DNA of 64,000 nt, taken from NCBI RefSeq assembly GCF_001975985.1, contig NZ_MTQF01000001.1, positions 333,109 through 397,108 on the forward strand, read 5' to 3'. This document shows positions 51,201 to 59,639 of this stretch, piece by piece (positions within the stretch are counted from its first letter, which is position 1; each line of letters begins with the position of its first letter). The position numbers and the translations under genes are program-made. The stretch is from [Flexibacter] sp. ATCC 35103. GTDB taxonomy: Bacteria > Bacteroidota > Bacteroidia > Flavobacteriales > Flavobacteriaceae. The notes under the pieces are model-generated. The model saw nothing but the letters and a program-made list of their open reading frames with translations, did no database searches and was not told the origin of the DNA.

Positions 51201-54026
51201 TTAATTCAGCTTTAAGCTATTTCCGACGCGTAAACCTTTGGCAGAAGCCGATAAAATTACTTCGACTGCGTTTTCATCTTTCTGAACAATTATCTGTGCA
51301 TATCCGTTAAACAATTTTCGTTTCCAGGGTTCTGATGGCGTTACAACTTTAATAATTCCGGGATCTGTATTCATCACATCCCAATCTTTTACTTTTTGCA
51401 AAGGCGAAGCTCTAATAGTAATAAAATTGGCTCCTTCTTTTAAAACAGCTTTGTCAAGATGGTATTTTTGAGGATCATCTGTGCTTGCATTAATTAAATT
51501 TCCGTTTACAAAAACAGATTCGTTTACACCAATTTTTTTATAATAGAAATCAACGATATTGGATTGTAAGTTGTTTTTTAACTCAAATTTTCCTCTGTAA
51601 ATATATCCCGACGCCTGATTTTTATAATCTCTATCTTTAAAAGCGGTTGTCCAGCCACTGTTTTCTTCTAAAGCTGATTGATTTACATTGTCAACAAATG
51701 CCTGCTTTTTTTCTTCAAAATTAGTAATGGGTACAAGATTTATATCATCGATAAACTGATCTTTTTCTAATGATGTTGGATCTCCATTTCCTACGCCTAA
51801 AATCTTTCCGCCTTTGATAGAAAATGTAATTTCGTTATTAGCTGTAGGAACGTGCAAACCATTTTTATCTGTAACCTCAACAGTTATCACAGCAACAGTA
51901 GCTTTTGATGGGTTTTCTTTATCTACAGAAAGTTTTATCGCTTCAGGACTTCCCGTTGTTTTTTGAACTTCTGTCAGGATTTTTTTTCCGTTTTTATATC
52001 CAATTGCTTCAAGAGTTCCGGGTTCATATTTCACTTTCCATTCTAAATGACCATATTGCTCTATTTTCTTTTTTCCTAAACTCTTTTTATTCAGGAAAAG
52101 TTCTACTTCATCACAATTAGAATACACCCAGACATCGATTTCTTTTCCTTCCATGCCACTCCAGTTCCAATGTGGCAGAAGATGCAAAACAGGTTCATTT
52201 TGCCACCATGATTTTAAATAAAAAACATTGTCTTTAGGGAAACCGCAAACATCCATCATTCCAAAATAAGACGTAACCGATGGCCAACCATAAGGCGTTG
52301 GTTCTCCGCGATAATCGAAACCTGTCCAGATAAACATTCCCGCCAAATACGGACGTGACGCATAAAATTTCCAGCCTTCTTCGATACTATAAAAAGTTGG
52401 TCTTGGCTTTTTGTCATAAGCACTTTGATAATGTTTGGTGTCATCTGTAAAATAGATTCCCCGTGTTGCAAAAGTAGAACCTTCCTCTGTTCCCATTCCG
52501 GATTGGTTTTTAAAAGCATTTCTATGCGCATCGATATCGCCATTACCCATATAATTATAGCCCATAATTTCGACAACAGATGATATTCCGCTTTTAAAAC
52601 CGCTGCTTATCCCAACCGTTACAGGTCTTGTAGGATCTATACTTTTACTAAATTCCTGCATAATATTGGTAATTCGTTCGCCAACAATTCCGCCTTCAAT
52701 ATTCCATTCTTCATTTCCTACAGACCAGCAAAATATACTGGGATGATTGCGATCACGTTCGATTAATCGTTTTAAATCATTAAGATGATAATCGTTAATG
52801 CCCATTAAACGGGTTTCATCAATTACCAGCATTCCTAACTTATCACAAGCATCGAGCAATTCCGGAGTTGGCGGATTATGTGAACAACGATACGCGTTTG
52901 AACCCATTTCCTTGAGTTTTTTTATGCGGTAGTATTGCAATTCATCCGGTAAAGCAGTTCCTATTCCCGCATGATCCTGATGATTGTTTGTGCCTTTTAG
53001 CTTTATAGATTTTCCGTTAAGAAAAAAACCATTTTCGGCATCGAATTTTATGGTTCTTATCCCAAAATTTGTTTCATAACTGTCTATAATTTTGCCTTCT
53101 TGTTTTATTTGAGTTCGTAAACGGTATAAATTTGGATTATCAAGATCCCACAATAAAGGGTTGTTTACTTTTATTTTTGAAGTGTATTTTGCTGTTTTAT
53201 AAAAATCCGGTGCAAATGCATTTTCTACAGTATTCGAAATATCTTTTCCTGAAGCATCAAAAATGGTTTGTACTATTTCAATCTTTCCTTTATAATTTCC
53301 TTTATTTTCTATTGTAACCTCGGCAGTAACTTCTGCTGTGTCATTTTTAATTTCAGAAGTTACATAAGTTCCGTTTTGTATCACATACAGCGGATTCGTT
53401 TTCTGAAGATAAACATGTCTGTAAATCCCCGCACCTTCATAAAACCAGCCTTCTTCCATCGAAGCATCAGCGCGAACAACGATCGTATTTTCTCCACCGT
53501 AATTTACATATGCCGTTACATCATATTCAAAACCATTATAACCGCTTTCTTCTGTTCCGAGGAAATGACCATTAAAAAACACTTTAGAATTTCTAAAAAC
53601 TCCATCAAATTTTAAGGAAATAATTTTTCCCTGATCGCTTTCTGCAATCGTAATTTTTTTTAGGTACCAGCCAATACTTTTTTCAGGAAAACCTTTTCCG
53701 GCTGCTTTAAATCCGTGACTAAAACTTGCCTTTTCGCTAAAAGATTGTTCAACAGCCCAATCGTGCGGAAGATCCAGTTTTCTCCAGGCACGATCATCAA
53801 ATCCCGGTGCTGCAGGACCATCGCCAAAACCAGTTTTTGCCAAATAAGAAAAATAACCTTCGGCATAGCCAAAATCCTTTTGGGTATCATACAAATGACC
53901 CAACGAAAAACGCCAGTCTTTGTCTATTGAAATCAGTTCCCTATCTGATTTGTTTTGGGCAAATGAGGCCATTGATATCAAAAAAATAAAACACAACAGG
54001 ATTTCTTTAAGAGAAATAGTTTTCAT
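51201..54026 (-). CDS. glycoside hydrolase family 2 (beta-galactosidase-like), exported
   Basis: A 941-aa secreted or periplasmic enzyme with signal peptide (ends SFAQ). Sugar-binding domain (35-220), Ig-like domain, TIM barrel with acid/base Glu439 in GNEEWN and probable nucleophile in GTEEGST near residue 516, then a DUF4982-like module (EPVLHLLPHWNW) and further beta domains. This layout is common in Bacteroidota polysaccharide enzymes. Substrate linkage is not certain. The ATG at 54026 heads the signal; an upstream in-frame start is rejected. No SusC/D pair is nearby. Confidence 0.92.
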   Translation of the reverse strand: MKTISLKEILLCFIFLISMASFAQNKSDRELISIDKDWRFSLGHLYDTQKDFGYAEGYFSYLAKTGFGDGPAAPGFDDRAWRKLDLPHDWAVEQSFSEKASFSHGFKAAGKGFPEKSIGWYLKKITIAESDQGKIISLKFDGVFRNSKVFFNGHFLGTEESGYNGFEYDVTAYVNYGGENTIVVRADASMEEGWFYEGAGIYRHVYLQKTNPLYVIQNGTYVTSEIKNDTAEVTAEVTIENKGNYKGKIEIVQTIFDASGKDISNTVENAFAPDFYKTAKYTSKIKVNNPLLWDLDNPNLYRLRTQIKQEGKIIDSYETNFGIRTIKFDAENGFFLNGKSIKLKGTNNHQDHAGIGTALPDELQYYRIKKLKEMGSNAYRCSHNPPTPELLDACDKLGMLVIDETRLMGINDYHLNDLKRLIERDRNHPSIFCWSVGNEEWNIEGGIVGERITNIMQEFSKSIDPTRPVTVGISSGFKSGISSVVEIMGYNYMGNGDIDAHRNAFKNQSGMGTEEGSTFATRGIYFTDDTKHYQSAYDKKPRPTFYSIEEGWKFYASRPYLAGMFIWTGFDYRGEPTPYGWPSVTSYFGMMDVCGFPKDNVFYLKSWWQNEPVLHLLPHWNWSGMEGKEIDVWVYSNCDEVELFLNKKSLGKKKIEQYGHLEWKVKYEPGTLEAIGYKNGKKILTEVQKTTGSPEAIKLSVDKENPSKATVAVITVEVTDKNGLHVPTANNEITFSIKGGKILGVGNGDPTSLEKDQFIDDINLVPITNFEEKKQAFVDNVNQSALEENSGWTTAFKDRDYKNQASGYIYRGKFELKNNLQSNIVDFYYKKIGVNESVFVNGNLINASTDDPQKYHLDKAVLKEGANFITIRASPLQKVKDWDVMNTDPGIIKVVTPSEPWKRKLFNGYAQIIVQKDENAVEVILSASAKGLRVGNSLKLN

Positions 54027-54247
54027 AAAAATGTGGTTAACAAAAATGGTTAGCAAGTAACGATAAAAATATTGTTTTTATCCGGGTTAAAATAATAGTA
54101 TTTTATCAAATTATGATCGTTTATACTTTCATAACAATCATTAAAAATTGATGGATAAAAAATTTAGAATCATTCTACGGGCTTTACTGTGTTAAATTAT
54201 TCTCTTTTAATGTAATTTTATCTTTAATTCAACTAAAAAGTACAATC

Positions 54248-54637
54248 ATGAGTGTTATTAAAGACGAAAACACACTTCTTAACACTATTAAGCGCATTGA
54301 TCAAAAAATTGACAAACTAAATGATCAAAAAATAATTGCTTTTTTTGAATCACTTGGCTTAACAGAAAGAGAAGACATCCCACCGGCAGCAGATTTCTTA
54401 AAATGGGAAACCATACTTGTTGTCGTGCCCAACAGACATATATCGCATGAATTAAAATATTATAAGTATTCGATTGCACGGCTTTCGTTTGTTACAAATC
54501 CGAATGCAAAAGAAATACATATTTTTGATTTTAAGGAATGGAATAATATCACTCGAAATAAAACACAATTTCAGGTTAGAGAATTGCTAAAGAATAATTT
54601 TGGAGGTGTGAGAAATCATGAAGAAAGATTAAATTAA
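54248..54637 (+). CDS. hypothetical protein upstream of the ChrB-domain gene
   Basis: A 129-aa soluble protein: charged N-terminal coiled coil (KRIDQKIDKLNDQKIIAFFE), then beta strands (WETILVVVPNR; AKEIHIFDFKEW). I do not recognise the family. Spacing to the next gene is 34 bp on the same strand, so they are probably co-transcribed. Confidence 0.62.
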   Translation: MSVIKDENTLLNTIKRIDQKIDKLNDQKIIAFFESLGLTEREDIPPAADFLKWETILVVVPNRHISHELKYYKYSIARLSFVTNPNAKEIHIFDFKEWNNITRNKTQFQVRELLKNNFGGVRNHEERLN

Positions 54638-54671
54638 GTTTTTATACTATAACAGACTTAAATAAACTTAC

Positions 54672-55205
54672 ATGAAATGGATTACCAGAGAAAGACCTAA
54701 AATTGACCGGATTGCAAGTCCTTGGCTAATTAAGAAATTTGTTGACTCTGAAGCTGAATTCATATATGTTCCTTTTGATGAAGTCTTAGATAAAGCGCAG
54801 GAATTAGGCGCGATTCCTTTTGATATTCCAGATGTTGAATTTACACATTATAATGACGAATGTACTTTTGACTACATTATAAAGAAATATCAAATTACTG
54901 ATCCTGCGGTTTTAATAATTTCCAAAATTGTTCGAGGCGCTGATACAGACAGGCACGATCTTGCAAAAGAAGCAGCCGGACTTTGGGCAATTTCAGCGGG
55001 ACTTTCTCATAATATCACAGATGATACTGAGTTACTAAAAAAAGGAATGCTTATCTATGAAGCGCTTTATAGCTGGGCTACACACCTTTACAAGCAAAAA
55101 CATTTACAAAATAGTCCCTTTGAAAATTTGCTTCATGAGGTTTATAATAAATTTCTAAAAAAAAAAAATCAAATAAAAAAACACCTTCATGGGTTCAGGA
55201 CTTAA
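54672..55205 (+). CDS. ChrB C-terminal-like domain protein
   Basis: A 177-aa protein starting MKWITRERPKIDRIASPWLIKK, with FDIPDVEFTHYNDECTFD and IVRGADTDRHDLAKEAAGL, the hallmarks of the chromate resistance ChrB C-terminal domain (probable metal ligands Cys, His, Asp). The final 15 residues after an A12 run (NQIKKHLHGFRT) look like an out-of-frame tail: the -1 frame instead continues into an AraC-type HTH domain. A role in chromate handling is only inferred; no ChrA is present. Confidence 0.85.
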   Translation: MKWITRERPKIDRIASPWLIKKFVDSEAEFIYVPFDEVLDKAQELGAIPFDIPDVEFTHYNDECTFDYIIKKYQITDPAVLIISKIVRGADTDRHDLAKEAAGLWAISAGLSHNITDDTELLKKGMLIYEALYSWATHLYKQKHLQNSPFENLLHEVYNKFLKKKNQIKKHLHGFRT

Positions 55206-55537
55206 AAGAGATCATTCAGGATCAAATAGATGCTCAATTTAGTTTTGACCTGAAAAAAATATCCAGCAACTTAGAACTTAATCCGTCCTATTTATCGCGT
55301 GAATTTTCTAAATATTTTGAAGATTTAAACTTTGGTGAATATGTTCGTAAACTACGTATTGAAAAAGCCATAAACCTTATTCAGAATTCCAATTATACTC
55401 TTACCGAAATTGCCTATATGACGGGATTTTCAGATCAAAGTCACTTTACGAGAATCTTCAAATTACATACAGGAAAAAATCCTTCTTCATATAGAAAAAA
55501 TGCTTTAAAAAGTAACTTAGATACAAAAGGTAAATAG
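55169..55537 (+). pseudogene. AraC-type HTH domain in the -1 frame after ChrB (split or frameshifted fusion)
   Basis: 122 codons without a plausible start: WVQDLKEIIQDQIDAQFSF, LNPSYLSREFSKYFEDLNFG, YVRKLRIEKAINLIQNSN, LTEIAYMTGFSDQSHFTRIF and KLHTGKNPSSYRK, a complete double-HTH AraC domain ending at TAG 55535. It joins the ChrB frame if one A is added to (or -1 slippage occurs at) the A12 run at 55157-55168. Either a true frameshift mutation, a sequencing error in a homopolymer, or a slippage-made ChrB-AraC fusion. Confidence 0.75.
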
Positions 55538-55565
55538 GATTCTATTACTAATGATAACGGGAGAA

Positions 55566-55573
55566 TAGTTTTG
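55566..55573 (+). promoter_or_regulatory. candidate -7 promoter element (TAGTTTTG)
   Basis: Fits TAnnTTTG at a suitable distance from the ATG at 55595. No clear -33 box. Confidence 0.4.
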
Positions 55574-55594
55574 TCTTTTCTAAAACAAACTATC

Positions 55595-56095
55595 ATGACT
55601 TCCTTGAAACACTTTTTTTCTATTGTTTTATTTTTATTAATTTCAACTGCATTTGCGCAAACTGCTTATCCTAAAATTACGGGGTATTTTGGTATTCTGC
55701 ATCCAATTGTGACTGTTAGTAATGAACAGACAAACTTAAATTTCAGAGATTATTATGCCGTTGGTTTCCCAACCGGAATCAACATCTGGAAAAGCTCCAA
55801 AATAGGTTTTTCTTTTGAAATTGTTCCAAATATCAAAGCAGAAGACGGACACGATAAAGTAACCAATATATTATTTCATCCGGGTATTTTGGTCGCTTTA
55901 GGAAACGGTTATACTTTTGCCGGAAGAGCAGCGTTTGAAAGCAGCGGAAGATACGGCATAACTCCTGTTATTAATAAAACGATTCTAAAAAATGAAAATT
56001 GCAGCTATTTTGCTGCGATTCCGCTTCCTGTGAGATTTGGAAATGATCACCCTGCCACTTTTACCGTAGGTTTTCAATTTGGAATTGCTTTCTAG
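55595..56095 (+). CDS. small exported beta-rich protein (barrel-like)
   Basis: A 166-aa protein with signal peptide (ends TAFAQ) and strands such as YPKITGYFGILHPIVTV and FAAIPLPVRFG, ending in TFTVGFQFGIAF, a C-terminal strand typical of outer-membrane barrels. Function unknown. The ATG at 55595 is preferred over an upstream in-frame TTG. A -7 element TAGTTTTG (55566-55573) lies 21 bp before it. Confidence 0.68.
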   Translation: MTSLKHFFSIVLFLLISTAFAQTAYPKITGYFGILHPIVTVSNEQTNLNFRDYYAVGFPTGINIWKSSKIGFSFEIVPNIKAEDGHDKVTNILFHPGILVALGNGYTFAGRAAFESSGRYGITPVINKTILKNENCSYFAAIPLPVRFGNDHPATFTVGFQFGIAF

Positions 56096-56160
56096 AAAAT
56101 ATTATTTCAATATATTACCTCACAAAGAACCTTAAATTACTTTAAGAAACAATGAATCAT

Positions 56161-56634
56161 TTATTTTAAAATTTCGAAAATACGGACAAACTTTCGCTCT
56201 AATGTTTTTCTCTTTCGCTCTTCTTTCCATCTGGAATAGAAAATGATAATAAGCAGAAACAAACTAACAATTGTTGTGGCTCTTCTAAGTCCTCTTCCAA
56301 AAAAAAGAAAGAATACATTAATTACAATCAAAAATACTACGGGAGAAAATCGTGTCCAGAGTAACTGAAATTTACTGTTGGGTTCAACGATGTAACTTAC
56401 TTTAACTATATTATTGACATTCTTGTAGTTTCCTCTTATAATAAAATAAGTTGGCGATGTTCTTGAGTTTATAGTTAATCGGAAACTTTTCTCATCAAAA
56501 AGTCCATAAAAAGGCTTTGTTCCTCCAAAAAGAGGAAATATTCTAAAAAGACTTAAGTTTACTTTTAGAGAACCAATTTCTGTGTTGTTTTCTAATCTTC
56601 TGCGAAATTCAGATAAACTGAGTTTTGATTCCAT
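56161..56634 (-). CDS. hypothetical membrane protein, two TM helices
   Basis: A 157-aa protein: soluble N-terminal part (1-90) with several strands, TM helices at about 95-112 and 118-135, and a basic tail (WKEERKRKTLERKFVR). No family recognised. Stops 66 bp after the convergent exported-protein gene. Confidence 0.62.
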   Translation of the reverse strand: MESKLSLSEFRRRLENNTEIGSLKVNLSLFRIFPLFGGTKPFYGLFDEKSFRLTINSRTSPTYFIIRGNYKNVNNIVKVSYIVEPNSKFQLLWTRFSPVVFLIVINVFFLFFGRGLRRATTIVSLFLLIIIFYSRWKEERKRKTLERKFVRIFEILK

Positions 56635-56656
56635 TTAAGTAATTATTTCGGGCAAA

Positions 56657-57061
56657 CTATATTCTTTTAATAAGTTCTTTGACTCTCGCAAAAACATAAT
56701 TTGCTTTTTCATCAAAAACTACCATATCAAAATCGCTGCTTCCTTCTATAAAATGACCTTCTTTTTTAGTGTCTGAATATACTTTTTCAAAATAGGCATC
56801 ACGTTTTTTTAGCCAGTCCAGTTGTTCTTTTTTTAGTTTGGATTGCTCTTTAGAACTCAATTTTAATTTTAAATTCTTGTATGATACATTCAATAAACTA
56901 TCAGATTGATTGTAATACTCAATCGAACAATCTTTCATACCACTTCCACCGTCTAAGCAACGATGATAAGTGTTTTTTAATTTATTAATTGTTTCTATAG
57001 TCTGTGCATTACAATTGAATGAAAACACAAGAACAAATAATAGTATCGATTTTTGTATCAT
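56657..57061 (-). CDS. LprI-like (DUF1311) exported protein
   Basis: A 134-aa protein with signal peptide (ends NCNAQ). The mature part has CLDGGSGMKDCSIEYYNQSD, LNVSYKNLKLKL, then LKKEQLDWLKKRDAYF, the pattern of lysozyme-inhibitor LprI-type DUF1311 domains (paired Cys and W..kRd). A role in envelope protection is inferred. It lies 76 bp after the TlpA-like gene. Confidence 0.78.
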   Translation of the reverse strand: MIQKSILLFVLVFSFNCNAQTIETINKLKNTYHRCLDGGSGMKDCSIEYYNQSDSLLNVSYKNLKLKLSSKEQSKLKKEQLDWLKKRDAYFEKVYSDTKKEGHFIEGSSDFDMVVFDEKANYVFARVKELIKRI

Positions 57062-57137
57062 AATTAATTTGATTTTTTGTTATTGACGGCTTAATTTCAC
57101 AATAGCAATATAATCAAACTTTTATAAGTTACAAATT

Positions 57138-57632
57138 TTACTGCGCCGGCAACAAACTTTTCAGCATTTCATTCAATGCATTTCCGTGAATATTTTTCGC
57201 CAGAATAATTCCGTTTTTGTCTATCAAAAAATTCAATGGAACAGATTGAAGCATATAATCGCCAATAACCGGAGATTGCCAGTATTTTAAATCGCTCACT
57301 TGTGTCCAAGGTAACTTTTGTTTTGCTATTGCTGCTAACCAAAGTGGTTTTTTAGTATCCATAGAAACGCTATAGATAGAAAATTTACCAGCGTAGGTAT
57401 TGTATAATTTTATTAATTCCGGATGTTCTTTAGTACAAGGTCCGCACCACGAGGCCCAAAAATCAACCAAAACTATTTCTCCCCTTAAAGATGATAATAC
57501 AACGTTATTTCCTTTTGGATCCGGAAGATCAATTTCAGGCGCAATATCGCCAACATCAGTTCCTACAACCTGAGCTTTTGTATTTGTTATTACACAACAT
57601 AAGAATCCTAAAATAAGTAAAGTTTTTTTCAT
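57138..57632 (-). CDS. TlpA/ResA-like thioredoxin family protein
   Basis: A 164-aa exported thiol-disulfide oxidoreductase. Signal peptide ends TKAQ; the active site WCGPC follows VLVDFWAS, with PEIDLPDPKG before it and the cis-Pro in QSVPLNFLID. In Bacteroidota such proteins reduce periplasmic disulfides. The gene stands first on a minus-strand run with the LprI-like gene. Confidence 0.92.
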   Translation of the reverse strand: MKKTLLILGFLCCVITNTKAQVVGTDVGDIAPEIDLPDPKGNNVVLSSLRGEIVLVDFWASWCGPCTKEHPELIKLYNTYAGKFSIYSVSMDTKKPLWLAAIAKQKLPWTQVSDLKYWQSPVIGDYMLQSVPLNFLIDKNGIILAKNIHGNALNEMLKSLLPAQ

Positions 57633-57757
57633 AGTTTGATTACGTTTATTTAGATAAAATTGAGGCTATCCAGTTTAAATTTTATTTTCAAAATCAGATT
57701 AAATTCCCTCGAAACCCACAAATTTTGACTTTTCTTACGGAGTTTCTTACGAAGATT

Positions 57758-57776
57758 TCTCCTTCGTCGAAATGAC
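57758..57776. repeat. half copy of the 28.4-29.4 kb inverted-repeat element
   Basis: TCTCCTTCGTCGAAATGACA-type right arm only, with no left arm nearby. Shows the element is dispersed as well as tandem. Confidence 0.7.
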
Positions 57777-57881
57777 AATATTGTGTCCGAACTTGCGGAA
57801 TTAGTAGCAAACAAATATATATACTTCTCAAATAAATATATCTCCTCTATCTTAATTTTTTGCTAAATATTTTCCTCTAGA

Positions 57882-57911
57882 TTGGTATATCGGGAAAAGT
57901 CGATATATTTG
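57882..57911 (+). promoter_or_regulatory. promoter (TTG - 19 bp - TATATTTG) of the ArsR gene
   Basis: -33 TTG at 57882-57884 and -7 TATATTTG at 57904-57911 with the favoured 19-bp spacer. The ATG follows 4 bases after the -7 box, so transcription probably starts at or next to the start codon (leaderless mRNA). Confidence 0.7.
57886..57907 (+). promoter_or_regulatory. palindromic operator TATATCG-N8-CGATATA
   Basis: A perfect 7-bp inverted repeat lying between the -33 and -7 boxes. It overlaps the -7 element, as expected for a repressor site of the ArsR-type protein encoded next. Confidence 0.65.
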
Positions 57912-57915
57912 CGTC

Positions 57916-58218
57916 ATGGAACCAATAGAAATCTTTAAGGCACTCTCTAACAAATCCAGATTGCAAATGCTGGAATGGCTAAAGGAACCTGAAATCAATT
58001 TTCCGGATCAACTCCAGCATGCAGGATTTGAACACGGGGTTTGCGTTGGACAAATTCAAGCCAAAGCCGGCTTAACGCAATCGACTGTTTCTGAATACTT
58101 GTCTATTTTACAACGTGCGGGTTTTATAGAATCTAAACGTGTAGGACAATGGACTTACTATAAACGCAACGAAGGTGCCTTTGAAGCACTCAGTAACTTA
58201 ATTCAATCTAATTTGTAA
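57916..58218 (+). CDS. ArsR family transcriptional repressor
   Basis: A 100-aa winged-helix protein: FKALSNKSRLQMLEWL at the start, recognition region LTQSTVSEYLSILQRAGFI, then the wing SKRVGQWTYYKRNEG. One Cys (GVCVGQ) is present, but no clear ArsR metal-thiolate pair, so a metal, oxidant or organic inducer are all possible. The downstream OYE gene begins 7 bp after its stop, and the palindrome at 57886-57907 suggests autoregulation of the pair. Confidence 0.92.
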   Translation: MEPIEIFKALSNKSRLQMLEWLKEPEINFPDQLQHAGFEHGVCVGQIQAKAGLTQSTVSEYLSILQRAGFIESKRVGQWTYYKRNEGAFEALSNLIQSNL

Positions 58219-58224
58219 ATTACT

Positions 58225-59331
58225 ATGAGTACAAACAACCTGTTTTCGCCATTTAACTTAAAAACGTTAAATCTTAAAAACCGAATCGTAATGGCGCCAA
58301 TGACGCGTTCATTTTCTCCAAACGGAGTCCCAACTGATGAAGTAGCTTCTTACTATGAAAAAAGAGCTGAAGGCGAAGTTGGATTAATATTATCTGAAGG
58401 AACTGTAATCGACAGGGCTTCATCATCTAACGATGCTAATGTGCCGCATTTTTATGGCGAAACAGCATTAAACGGATGGAAAAAAGTGATTGATGAAGTT
58501 CACGCTGCCGGAGGTTCAATGGGACCACAAATCTGGCATATGGGTATTATGGATAATCACCATTCAGGATGGGTACCGCCAGTTCCTTTTGAAGGACCAT
58601 CAGGATTAAACCGTCCGGATTTTAGAAACGGAGTTTCAATGACCGAAAAAGATATTGAAGACACAATTCTTGCTTTTGGTAAAGCTGCTGCTGATGCTAA
58701 AAAATTAGGTTTTGATACGATCGAAATTCACGGAGCGCACGGTTATTTAATCGATCAGTTCTTTAGAGCCGAAACAAATTTACGTGAAGATATTTATGGC
58801 GGAAAAACGTTACCGGAACGTAATCGTTTTGCTATTGAAGTTGTAAAAGAAATTAGAAAACAAGTTGGTAATGATTTCGCTGTAATCATGCGTTTTTCTC
58901 AATTTAAACCTTCTGATTACAATTATAAACTGGCAAAAAATCCACAGGAATTAGAAGCATGGCTTACGCCTCTTGTTGATGCAGGAGTAGATATTTTACA
59001 TTGTTCTCAACGCAGGTTCTGGGAACCTGAATTCGAAGAATCTGATTTGAATTTTGCCGGATGGGCTAAAAAAGTTACAGGAGCACCAACTATTACAGTA
59101 GGTTCTGTTGGACTTTCTGGTGATTTCTTTGGTGCATTTGCAGGAGAAAGTTCTCAACCTACTTCTTTAGAGGAATTAAACAGACGTTTCGACAGAGGCG
59201 ATTTTGATTTGGTTGCTGTAGGAAGACCTCTTTTATCAGATCCTAATTGGGTTTCAAAAATTAAAGCCGGTAAAACTGATGAGTTAAAAGGTTTTAGTAA
59301 AGAAGCTTTGGGAGCATTGGTTTTAGAATAA
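58225..59331 (+). CDS. Old Yellow Enzyme family NADH:flavin oxidoreductase
   Basis: A 368-aa FMN enzyme reducing activated C=C bonds. Starts LFSPFNLKTLNLKNRIVMAPMTRS, has EGTVID, IWHMG, and the paired His of IEIHGAHGYLIDQF, then YGG and VAVGRPLLSDPNW near the end. It fits the classical OYE branch with alkene or quinone reductase activity. Placed under an ArsR regulator, an inducible detoxification role is likely. Confidence 0.93.
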   Translation: MSTNNLFSPFNLKTLNLKNRIVMAPMTRSFSPNGVPTDEVASYYEKRAEGEVGLILSEGTVIDRASSSNDANVPHFYGETALNGWKKVIDEVHAAGGSMGPQIWHMGIMDNHHSGWVPPVPFEGPSGLNRPDFRNGVSMTEKDIEDTILAFGKAAADAKKLGFDTIEIHGAHGYLIDQFFRAETNLREDIYGGKTLPERNRFAIEVVKEIRKQVGNDFAVIMRFSQFKPSDYNYKLAKNPQELEAWLTPLVDAGVDILHCSQRRFWEPEFEESDLNFAGWAKKVTGAPTITVGSVGLSGDFFGAFAGESSQPTSLEELNRRFDRGDFDLVAVGRPLLSDPNWVSKIKAGKTDELKGFSKEALGALVLE

Positions 59332-59403
59332 AAAAAGGTACAAAGATGTAATCCCGAAGCTTCGGGACAGAGGAACAAAGGTTTCTTTAATTGAACTAAA
59401 TAT

Positions 59404-59440
59404 AAAAAGGATGAAACAAATAATGTTTCATCCTTTTTTT
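59404..59440 (+). terminator. terminator 1 after the OYE gene
   Basis: AAAAAGGATGAAAC and its inverse with T7. A near-copy of the whole 64-bp segment is found 155 bp further on. Confidence 0.82.
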
Positions 59441-59561
59441 GTTTCATGTATGTTTAAATTTTATATTTTTTACGTAATCTATATGTGTAGAGACGCACAG
59501 CAGTGCGTCTTCGCTTATAAAGGCTCAAAGTAAAAAGGTTTCCTTAATTTGAACTAAATAT

Positions 59562-59599
59562 AAAAGGGATGAAACTTTAAAAGTTTCATCCCTTTTTTT
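59562..59599. terminator. terminator 2, facing the acyltransferase gene end
   Basis: AAAAGGGATGAAACTTT and AAAGTTTCATCCCTTTTTTT-type inverse. It differs from terminator 1 by compensating stem changes (GGAT to GGGAT), so the pairing is conserved. It may stop both converging transcripts. Confidence 0.8.
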
Positions 59600-59639
59600 G
59601 AATAGCTAATAACTAACAAAAATTAGAAATTCAATTTCA

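Larger units (their letters stand above)
59332..59639. repeat. intergenic DNA: duplicated terminator unit plus two palindromes
   Basis: Unit 1 (59378-59441) and unit 2 (59533-59600) both read AAAGGTTTC(T/C)TTAATT, GAACTAAATATAAAA and then a hairpin. Between them are CCCGAAGCTTCGGG (59353-59366) and the GACGCACAGCAGTGCGTC palindrome (59490-59508), also seen at 46350. Confidence 0.75.
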
